The notes below the pieces were generated by a model. The model worked only from the letters and a program-made list of their open reading frames with translations. It searched no databases and was not told the DNA's origin. Made by a program: the position numbers and the translations under genes. Shown one piece after another: positions 43,891-51,448 of a stretch of DNA of 64,000 nucleotides (its first letter is position 1; each line of letters starts with the position of its first letter). The stretch lies in NCBI RefSeq assembly GCF_003670115.1, contig NZ_QQTY01000003.1:496001-560000 (forward strand), in the 5' to 3' direction. The DNA is from Natronorubrum halophilum (lineage in GTDB: Archaea > Halobacteriota > Halobacteria > Halobacteriales > Natrialbaceae).

Positions 43891-44880
43891 CTACGCGGTT
43901 TGTGGACCGAGAAACGAGAAGGGTTCAGCGGTGGCCATCTGATCGGACGCGTCGCCAGCAAAAACGTTGGACTGCTCCGGTCCCAGTCGCAGCACCTGAG
44001 CGTCGGATTCGGGCGAGAAATCGATCTCGTCGAGTTCCAGCCAGAACGCGTTGGGCATGAGGGCCGACTCGAAGTAGTAGATCCGATCTTTGTGATCCGC
44101 AACGGTTCGCCAGCGCGTCGAGGAGATATGCGGCGCATCCGGCGTGCTGATACCGTGGGGGACGGACACGTTGCGGATCACGCTGAACACGCTGGCGGTC
44201 GCGGTGGCGCGGTCCGCGACCTGTGGAACCGCATCGACGTAGAAGCGTGCCCTCGCGAACCGGTCGGCCGGCCGGTTCGTGCCGGGTAACATGACCGTTC
44301 CACCGATCTCGTCCCAGTACTCGACCAGTGCGAGTTGCTTGTCGAACGTCGGCGAGTTGGTCATCACCTGATAGTCGCGGCCGTGGTGAACGACCAGTTC
44401 GCCGTCGATGTACTCCATGATCGCGCTGTCACCGGTCGCGTCCGACAGGGATAGGTGCAGCGCCGCCAGCCGATCGTCGCCCGGGACCTGTTCGGTTACG
44501 ATCGCGAAATCTTCGTTGCGGGCATGCTCTACGGCCTCGGCGACGGTGGCGAAGTTGTCGAGCATGTACTGCGCCCACAGCGAGATCGACATGGCGGGCG
44601 TTTCGCCGTCCCAGTCCGAATACGCCGATTCGGGCAGCCACAGCAAATTGGCCATGAGGCCCGCTTCGTTCATGCCGTCGGTCGTGGCGATGTCGTAGGC
44701 GGTAGCAACCACGCTCCCGTATTCAGCCGTCCAGGTCATCGAAGCCGGACCGACCTCTCCGCTGCGTTCACTGCCGCGGGGTAGTGCCCAGATATTGGTG
44801 CCGATATCCTCTTTCCAGTCCATCGAGCGGCCCGTGATCACACGGCCGTCGCGGCCGAGGTAGACTAAGCGAGTACACAT
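43891..44880 (-). CDS. Linear amide C-N hydrolase, choloylglycine-hydrolase family
   Basis: A 329-residue Ntn-hydrolase. After Met removal, Cys2 is the nucleophile. R18 and D21 (GRSMDW) and N175 (MTNSP) match the catalytic residues of conjugated-bile-salt hydrolases and penicillin V acylases at the same positions, and NEAGLMANLLW is the substrate-loop signature. Enzymes of this family cleave amides such as bile salts, penicillin V or N-acyl-homoserine lactones. The archaeal substrate is unknown. Its start overlaps the stop of the small gene at 44880-45119 by one base. Confidence 0.92.
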   Translation of the reverse strand: MCTRLVYLGRDGRVITGRSMDWKEDIGTNIWALPRGSERSGEVGPASMTWTAEYGSVVATAYDIATTDGMNEAGLMANLLWLPESAYSDWDGETPAMSISLWAQYMLDNFATVAEAVEHARNEDFAIVTEQVPGDDRLAALHLSLSDATGDSAIMEYIDGELVVHHGRDYQVMTNSPTFDKQLALVEYWDEIGGTVMLPGTNRPADRFARARFYVDAVPQVADRATATASVFSVIRNVSVPHGISTPDAPHISSTRWRTVADHKDRIYYFESALMPNAFWLELDEIDFSPESDAQVLRLGPEQSNVFAGDASDQMATAEPFSFLGPQTA

Positions 44881-45119
44881 CAGGCAACGACCCCTTCAGC
44901 CACGACTGTCTCTCGCCTGGCGCCTCCCTCAGAGAAGAGGTTCGTCGGGATTGCTTCCGGACCGGACGATACGTGATCTCCGTCTTCGGTTCGGACGACG
45001 ACCGTTGCGTCATCGAACCGTCGAAATTCGTGTTCCTGGCAGTCGTAGCGTTCATCACGGACGTTCTTCGTGCCGTCTCCGAAATCGAACGTGAGTGCAA
45101 ACAGCGTGATCATCTGCAT
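44880..45119 (-). CDS. Small acidic protein coupled to the amide hydrolase
   Basis: 79 residues, mostly polar, with FDFGDGTKNVRDERYDCQEHEF and DDATVVVRTEDGDHV. No family recognised. It ends as TGATG over the hydrolase start, so the two would be co-translated. The N-terminal 45 residues look like a small beta domain, but the C-terminal part is low quality and the gene is uncertain. Confidence 0.4.
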   Translation of the reverse strand: MQMITLFALTFDFGDGTKNVRDERYDCQEHEFRRFDDATVVVRTEDGDHVSSGPEAIPTNLFSEGGARRETVVAEGVVA

Positions 45120-45350
45120 AGACGTACCTCGGCCGAGATGTTAAATGATTTACACCGACGGTTGAACTATCACGACAGTCGGCTCCCAGAGTACGCTCTC
45201 GAGGTTGCGTCGAGATCAGGCTTCAGATCCCTTTCAACCAGAAGCTGAAGACAGTGAGAACCGTTCTGAGTTTGATCGCCATCACGGTCGTCCACCGGGA
45301 ACGATCCATCGTTCGTTCGAGTCCGCCACGAGTCTTGATCCGTGGACAGA

Positions 45351-48179
45351 TCAGTCGTGGTCCACCCACGCGCCAGCGTCGTCGCCGTAGACGCGTTCTT
45401 CGTCCTGTCCAGCATCGAGAAGGCTGTCGAGAACGCCGGTTGAGAGCGTGGGATCCGGGTCGAACGATTCGGACACGAGGTAGGACTCGAGGCTCTGTCG
45501 GAACTGCCGGACCACGGGATCGTCTCCGGAGAGATCCAGCGTACAGACCGCGAGTTTGCCGTCGCCAACGGCGGTTTCGAAGTAGACGCCTAGCTTGTGG
45601 TTTCGGTAGATCGTATCGATGATCTGTACGGTGGGCTCGAATTCGGCGGGTGCATCGTCGAGAACGATCGGTCGCGAGCGCCGCAGGAGGGGCCACCACT
45701 GCCAGTTCGTGTGACCCTCGGTAGGAAAGGCGTTGAACAGCGGATGATCCGCATCCGTCGTCATCCCGAGGGTTCCCGGCTTGCCGTTTCGTTTGAAGAT
45801 CTCGTAGTTCCAGAAATCCGGCTGGAACGCCCCCTCGAGACTGTATCGGAGCGCGCTCGACTCCGGGAGCAAGAGGATCGTCTCCCCGTCCTCCAGTCGC
45901 GCTCGAGTCGCCTCGTCGAAGCGCCGAGAAACGCCGATTTCGTCGGCGTCAACTGTAGCCTCAGGGGTCTCGGGATAGACCCAGATCGGATAAGCTGTTC
46001 GCAGGTCGACAGCGGAACCGTCCTCGAGTTCTTCGCCCTCGATCGTGAGGGTTATCTCGGCCCGAGCGGGCGCGTCGACGGCATCGAGCGAGGCATCGAT
46101 CGTCCCGAGGGTCGCTAGACTGCCCTGTTCGACGTCACTCCGTTTGAGGTCGCCGGTGGCGATTTTCGTCCCGTCACGCGTCGCGATCGACCAGGTTGCG
46201 TTCGCGTCCGCGATCGTTCCGGGACCGTAGTTAGCGAGCATCGCCTCGGCCGTGAAGTTGTCGTCAGTTGTGACGGCGTACCGGTCGAACGAGAGAAGGG
46301 GGACGCGCGCGTCACAAAAACGACGCCATTCGTGGGGCTCGATCAGCCCCTTCGACTCCATGAACGAGTCGAGAATACCGATCATCGCAGTTCCTTGGCC
46401 CGGGAAGTCGTCGAGGCCGAGCAGCTGGAAGCCGCCGAAGCCGTCCGTCCGGAACGCGGCTTCGATATCTTCGCGATAGCACGCGACCGAAAGCGCCCCG
46501 GACGCGGCCTGAAAATCCGTATCGGAACCGTCCATGTAGCGGTCGGCAAGTGAGCGCTCGAATCGCTCGAGATTCCGGGCCCGAAGCACCCCGCGATACT
46601 TCCGTCTCTCATCGTAGTCGGGGTAGATCTGGTACTGGCCGATTTCGTGACCCACGACGGGGAGGTCGTAGGGCTCGAGTTTTTTCTCGTAGTCGACGGT
46701 CGTCGACGGCGGGGAATCGTTAACGTGTCCGGTTCCGCGGATGGGCGTTCGGTCGACGTCCCAGTGGCTGGCCGCGGGATCCTCGGGAACGTTGGCGGTG
46801 ATAAAGAAGTTGTCAGCCGCTCCGGGGTGTGGCGAGGTGAGGAAGTTGTTCGCCCCGTAGGCGTACAGCCGGCGGTCGTCGAGCGCTCGACAGTGGCGGA
46901 CGAGTTCGGCCATCCGATCTTCGTCGCCCTTGTTTTCGTTGCCGAGTGTGAAACAGACGAACGAGGGGTGGTTGCCGTAGGCCTCGAGAATGCGCTCGGC
47001 CTCTCGCCTGTAGTATGCGTAACCGTCATCGTCGTCGAGCGAGGTGCCGAAGTTCCACTGGGAGCACTCCGGTTGCAGATAGATCCCGACCCGGTCTGCC
47101 GCCTCGAAGGCGGCCTCCGGCGGACACCAGCTGTGAAAGCGGTAGTGGTTGATGCCGTACTCTTTGGCGGTCTCCATGTGGTCGATCCATTCGGCGGTCG
47201 TCGTCGGCGGATACGCGGTGTCGGGGAAGACACAGCAATCCGTCCGACCGCGCAGGAAGATCGTCGTTCCGTTGATCGCAAACTGCGTCCCGTCGGCTTC
47301 GAACTCGCGGAGGCCGAACGTGGTCTCGAACTCGCTGACGTAGGCGTTCCCGCTCCCCGCTGTCTCGAGCGAAACGGTCAGGTCGTAGACCGCCGGCGAG
47401 AACTCGTCCCACGTGAGCGCGTCGGGCCCGAGGTCGTACGTGAACTCGAGAGTCGTTCGACCCGGCTCCGATCCGTCACCGGCATCGACCGAGACGGACC
47501 GGTCGACGGCGTCTACGACGTGGGTCTCACCGGTGGTCACGCTCCGGGCAGCGGCCGTGAGCGTTCCCTGCTGAGCGGTCTCCGTGACGTTATTGAGGCG
47601 TACCGTGAGGTCGACCGCGTTCTCGCTCGGGTCCGGGTTCGTTCGGACGCTTTCGATCCAGACTGGTGGTGTCGCGTCCAATCGGAGGTCACCGACGACG
47701 CCGTTCCAGTTGGTCTGTGTGTGTTCGGTGCTCGCGTGCGATCGGCGAACGCCCGGACGATCCATCGAATCGTCAGCGTTGTCGACTCGGATGGCGAGTT
47801 CGTGCTCGCCGGGCCCGATCGCCCCAGTGAGGTCGTAGACGTGCGGGGTACTCAGACACTCTCGTGAGCCGATGTGTTCCCCGTCGACCCAGATCGCCGT
47901 CGGTCTGGTTCGCTCGAGCGAGAGCGTCACGCGTTTGTCCGCCCAAGAATCAGGGAGAGAGACGGTGCGGCGGTACCACGCTGCCCCCTCGTACCGGTGA
48001 GTCCGCTGGAGGTGATCGCGCGGTTGATCATCGACTTCGTTCCCGTAGCCGTACTCGTCAGTCGTCCCGGGGAGGAAAATGGTCCCGTCGACATCGTCAT
48101 CGGACGGCTCTTCGACATATCCGTCGCGCTCGGGATCGAGCCGAAGATCCCACGGTCCCGATACTGAAAGTGGTTGCAC
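45351..48179 (-). CDS. Family 2 glycoside hydrolase (beta-galactosidase/glucuronidase-like)
   Basis: About 942 residues from a GTG at 48179. The order is sugar-binding jelly roll (WYRRTVSLPDSWADKRVTLSLER, GIGPGEHEL-type region), Ig-like domain, then a TIM barrel with GINHYRFHSWCPPEAAFEAADR. The acid/base Glu is in FTLGNEN and the nucleophile Glu in VVGHEIGQYQ. There is no signal peptide, so it acts on imported oligosaccharides. TATA at 48205-48208 is 25-29 nt upstream of the GTG, supporting a leaderless GTG start. The same frame stays open another 1.5 kb upstream, but there it is only the antisense-like shadow of the BCCT gene. Confidence 0.9.
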   Translation of the reverse strand: MQPLSVSGPWDLRLDPERDGYVEEPSDDDVDGTIFLPGTTDEYGYGNEVDDQPRDHLQRTHRYEGAAWYRRTVSLPDSWADKRVTLSLERTRPTAIWVDGEHIGSRECLSTPHVYDLTGAIGPGEHELAIRVDNADDSMDRPGVRRSHASTEHTQTNWNGVVGDLRLDATPPVWIESVRTNPDPSENAVDLTVRLNNVTETAQQGTLTAAARSVTTGETHVVDAVDRSVSVDAGDGSEPGRTTLEFTYDLGPDALTWDEFSPAVYDLTVSLETAGSGNAYVSEFETTFGLREFEADGTQFAINGTTIFLRGRTDCCVFPDTAYPPTTTAEWIDHMETAKEYGINHYRFHSWCPPEAAFEAADRVGIYLQPECSQWNFGTSLDDDDGYAYYRREAERILEAYGNHPSFVCFTLGNENKGDEDRMAELVRHCRALDDRRLYAYGANNFLTSPHPGAADNFFITANVPEDPAASHWDVDRTPIRGTGHVNDSPPSTTVDYEKKLEPYDLPVVGHEIGQYQIYPDYDERRKYRGVLRARNLERFERSLADRYMDGSDTDFQAASGALSVACYREDIEAAFRTDGFGGFQLLGLDDFPGQGTAMIGILDSFMESKGLIEPHEWRRFCDARVPLLSFDRYAVTTDDNFTAEAMLANYGPGTIADANATWSIATRDGTKIATGDLKRSDVEQGSLATLGTIDASLDAVDAPARAEITLTIEGEELEDGSAVDLRTAYPIWVYPETPEATVDADEIGVSRRFDEATRARLEDGETILLLPESSALRYSLEGAFQPDFWNYEIFKRNGKPGTLGMTTDADHPLFNAFPTEGHTNWQWWPLLRRSRPIVLDDAPAEFEPTVQIIDTIYRNHKLGVYFETAVGDGKLAVCTLDLSGDDPVVRQFRQSLESYLVSESFDPDPTLSTGVLDSLLDAGQDEERVYGDDAGAWVDHD

Positions 48180-48204
48180 GGGTATCGTTTCCAGCGGGAA
48201 TTCA

Positions 48205-48208
48205 TATA
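48205..48208 (-). promoter_or_regulatory. TATA element of the glycoside hydrolase gene
   Basis: CTATATGA on the minus strand, 25-29 nt before the GTG at 48179, decides the start of a gene that has no ATG in its N-terminal region. Confidence 0.5.
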
Positions 48209-48325
48209 GCTGCTCCGCCCTCGGCTGTCTTTTGCCGCGCGAAGAATTCCGTGACAGCAGCGGCGTAGTTTCCGTCGGGAACGACGATCGTGGTCGACGA
48301 CAAGCGATGGGGAGGACCTCGAGGT

Positions 48326-49945
48326 TCAATCGTCCTCGGACGCCGACACCCCGGTCGACGCCGACGTCGACTCGGTCTCCTCGAGGAAGACCGCCCGCTG
48401 ACCGCCGAACGTCAGTATCATTACTGCGACGGCGAGCAGCGTGATGATCGCGAAGGGGCCGCCGGCGATGATGGCGGCCTGCTGGAGCGCCTCGGTGCCG
48501 CCGCCGACCATCAGCAGCGAGGCGAGTGCACCCATCAGTCCGCCCCAGATGACGCGATTGATCGTCGACGGCTCTTCCTTCCCGCCGGTGGTGAGCATGG
48601 CGAGTGCGAGCGTCGATGAGTCCGCTGAGGTGATGAAGAAGGTCGTCACCAGTACCAAGAACAGAACCGTCAGGAGCTCTCCGGCCGGAAGCGCTTCGAA
48701 TAGCGGATACCCGGCGACGGCCTCGTCGAAGCCCCACGCCTCGAGCGTTCCGAGGATATCGGTCTGTCCGGAAGACTGCATGTAGATCGACGTGCCGCCC
48801 ATCGTGGCGAACCACGGGATCGTGACGCCCGTCGAGGCGAGAACGCCCGTCGCGGCGACCTGGCGGACGGTCCGTCCGCGGGAGATGCGGGCAATGAACA
48901 GTCCGACGAACGGTGCCCACGAGAACCACCACGCCCAGTAGAAGATAGTCCAGGCGCCGACGAAGTCGCCGTCGGCCCCGACCCCGCCGGTTTCGCCGGC
49001 ACCGAGGTAGAGGCTCATCGTGACGAACTCGTTGATGTAGCCGCCGAGGGCCTGGGTCCCGACGGTCACGATGTAGATCGTCGGTCCGAGGATGAACGCC
49101 GCCGCGGTCAGGATGGCGAACAGGCTCATGTTGAAGATCGAAATTCGAAGAATGCCCCGTTCGACGCCGAGTGCGACGGAGAGGGTGAACGCGATTGTCA
49201 GGCCAGTGATGACGAGCACCGTTCCGGTGTCTCCCAGCCCGACGCCGGCGCTGTACTCGAGACCGACGAGAAACTGGTTGCCGACCAGCCCGAGCGTGGT
49301 CGCGATGCCGCCAATGGTCGCGAACACCGCCAGGATGTCGACCGCTTTCGCCCACGGGCCGTCGAGGTTGTCGAAGCCGACGATCGGGCCGATAATCGTC
49401 GAAATCCGCATCGGCGCGTCCCGCCGATAGGCGAAGTACGCGATCGGAATCGCCACGATCACGTACGCCGACCACGCCGACAGGCCCCAGTGGAAGAACG
49501 TGTACTGGAGGGCGGCGACGGCAGCGCTCGTCGACTCCGCTTCTGCGCCCGATAGCGGCGAGGGCGAGGAGTAGTGAAAGATCGCTTCCGCCGGACCCCA
49601 GAACACGATTCCGGCGGCGATTCCCGCGGAGTACAACATCGCGAAGTACGCGGAGAAGCGAAACGCCGGCGCTTCGTCTTCGGCACCGAGTTTGATGTTG
49701 CCCCACGGCCCGAAGATCAGATACAGGACGAACACCACCAGCAGGAACATCGAGACGAGGTAGGCCCAGCCGAGTGACTCCCAGAGGAACGCGTTCGTCC
49801 CCTCCATGCGATCGAACGCCGCGTCGGGCCGGAGGAGAAACGCGGCCACGACGATTGCGGTTGCGACGAACCCGACACCGAAAACGGTGTAATCGAGCTC
49901 GTCGAGGAACGTTCGAATCGACGTGCCTTCGTCGCGTTCGCTCAT
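48326..49945 (-). CDS. BCCT-family betaine/choline/carnitine transporter
   Basis: 539 residues, twelve membrane segments. The betaine-binding Trp segment WAWWFSWAPFVGLFIARISRGR (helix 8 signature) and GIAAGIVFWGPAEAIFHY (helix 3 region, where BetP has its glycine-rich unwound stretch) are clear. The acidic tails at both ends fit a salt-in cytoplasm. Sodium-coupled uptake of glycine betaine is the most likely activity. The genes to the right encode the enzymes that would degrade it, so this may be a catabolic and not only an osmotic importer. Confidence 0.93.
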   Translation of the reverse strand: MSERDEGTSIRTFLDELDYTVFGVGFVATAIVVAAFLLRPDAAFDRMEGTNAFLWESLGWAYLVSMFLLVVFVLYLIFGPWGNIKLGAEDEAPAFRFSAYFAMLYSAGIAAGIVFWGPAEAIFHYSSPSPLSGAEAESTSAAVAALQYTFFHWGLSAWSAYVIVAIPIAYFAYRRDAPMRISTIIGPIVGFDNLDGPWAKAVDILAVFATIGGIATTLGLVGNQFLVGLEYSAGVGLGDTGTVLVITGLTIAFTLSVALGVERGILRISIFNMSLFAILTAAAFILGPTIYIVTVGTQALGGYINEFVTMSLYLGAGETGGVGADGDFVGAWTIFYWAWWFSWAPFVGLFIARISRGRTVRQVAATGVLASTGVTIPWFATMGGTSIYMQSSGQTDILGTLEAWGFDEAVAGYPLFEALPAGELLTVLFLVLVTTFFITSADSSTLALAMLTTGGKEEPSTINRVIWGGLMGALASLLMVGGGTEALQQAAIIAGGPFAIITLLAVAVMILTFGGQRAVFLEETESTSASTGVSASEDD

Positions 49946-50208
49946 CGCGAGTTACCCCGTTTCGGGAATCGCCAACCTATGTCGTTTCACGCGGTCCACT
50001 GACCGCTGATCGGCGGTGTTTCGTCCGTCGGGTAGCGTTGTGTGTCTCGCCATAGCACATCATGCTGTTAGATACCAATAACCATTATCAAGATTCGTCT
50101 GTATCACCTGTGCTGTTTATAATCAATTCTGCGGACGCGCGTCTGGCTATCGGAGTAGGAGGTGGTGAAAGCGAAACAAAACAGCACCGGTTCCGGATAG
50201 AACGTCCG

Positions 50209-51444
50209 TCAGGCGTTGACGTGTGTCACCTCGTACCCGCTGTCGCGGATCGACCGGATGATCGCCCGCGACTGGGCCGAGCCGCTCGTCTCGACCTGAA
50301 AGACGAGCGTCGCCTCACCGACGTCGAGTTCGGGAGCGGAGCGGTCGTGACGGACGGCCTGAATGTTCGCGCCGTGTCCAGCGATGATCCCCGATACCTC
50401 CTCCATCTTTCCGGGACGGTCGGTGATCCGAACGCGCAGCCGTAACAGTTGCTCGCGGTCGGTCAGCGCGTGAACGAGAACCGTCTGGAGCATCGTCATG
50501 TCGAGGTTGCCGCCGCACAGCAACGGCATTACCGTCTCGCCGGTTACGTCCAGATCGTCGCTGAGAATCGCGGCGACCGAGGCCGCGCCCGCTCCCTCGA
50601 CGACCTGTTTCGCACGCTCTAACAGTAGCAGAATCGCGCGGGCGATTTCGCCGTCCGTAACGGTCACCACCTCGTCGACGTGCGACTCGATGAGCGAGAG
50701 CGTCAACTCCGAGACGCCGCCCGTCGCGATGCCGTCGGCGATCGTGTTCACCGAATCGAGCGTGACCGGATCGCCCTTCTCGAGGCTCTCCGGGACCGTC
50801 GCGGCGTCGGCGGCCTGGACCCCGACGATCCGTATTTCCGGAGCCAGTTCGGCGAACGCGGTCGCGATCCCCGAGATGAGACCGCCGCCGCCGATCGGCA
50901 CGACGACTGTGTCCACCGCCGGGAGGTCCTCGTACATCTCGAGCCCGAGCGTTCCCTGTCCGGCAACGATCGCGGGATCGTCGTACGCGTGGACGAACTC
51001 CGTACCCTCGTCGCCGACGAGACCCGTCGCGTGGTCCATCGCCGCCTGAAAGTCCGTTCCGACGAGTTCGACGTCCGCGCCGTAGCCGCGAGTCGCATCG
51101 ACTTTCGCCTGTGGGGCACCCTTCGGCATGACGATCGTCGATCCGACGCCGAGCGTGGTCGCCGCGAGCGCGACTCCCTGCGCGTGATTACCCGCACTGG
51201 CCGCGACGACCCGATCGACGCCGCCGTCCTCGAGACACCGTTCGATCTTGTTGTACGCGCCGCGCGTTTTGAACGAACCCGTCCACTGGAGGTGTTCCAT
51301 CTTGAGGTGGACCTCGCCGCCGGTCAGGTCGTCGAGCGACGTGCTCCGCTCGACCGGCGTGCGTTTGATGATCGACTCGTCGTCGAGCCGGTCGCGAGCA
51401 GCCTCGATGTCGGCGAACGTGACGGATTCGAACTGCCGGGTCAT
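50209..51444 (-). CDS. ilvA: Threonine/serine ammonia-lyase with ACT domain
   Basis: 411 residues. The PLP lysine is K59 in GSFKTRGAYNKI and the phosphate loop is PIGGGGLISG near residue 180. The C-terminal 80 residues form an ACT domain (LRVRITDRPGKMEEVSGIIAG). Enzymes of this TdcB/IlvA-short type deaminate threonine to 2-oxobutyrate and serine to pyruvate. It starts 4 bp after the dimethylglycine-dehydrogenase-like gene, in the same operon. In that context serine, formed from the glycine and C1 units released by betaine breakdown, may be its main substrate; this is inference. Confidence 0.92.
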   Translation of the reverse strand: MTRQFESVTFADIEAARDRLDDESIIKRTPVERSTSLDDLTGGEVHLKMEHLQWTGSFKTRGAYNKIERCLEDGGVDRVVAASAGNHAQGVALAATTLGVGSTIVMPKGAPQAKVDATRGYGADVELVGTDFQAAMDHATGLVGDEGTEFVHAYDDPAIVAGQGTLGLEMYEDLPAVDTVVVPIGGGGLISGIATAFAELAPEIRIVGVQAADAATVPESLEKGDPVTLDSVNTIADGIATGGVSELTLSLIESHVDEVVTVTDGEIARAILLLLERAKQVVEGAGAASVAAILSDDLDVTGETVMPLLCGGNLDMTMLQTVLVHALTDREQLLRLRVRITDRPGKMEEVSGIIAGHGANIQAVRHDRSAPELDVGEATLVFQVETSGSAQSRAIIRSIRDSGYEVTHVNA

Positions 51445-51448
51445 GCGA

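Noticed and set aside
48180-49706. N-terminal 500 residues of a 1451-residue minus-strand frame
   Set aside because: It is a shadow of the BCCT transporter in another frame: Arg-rich, no domain. The glycoside hydrolase starts at 48179.
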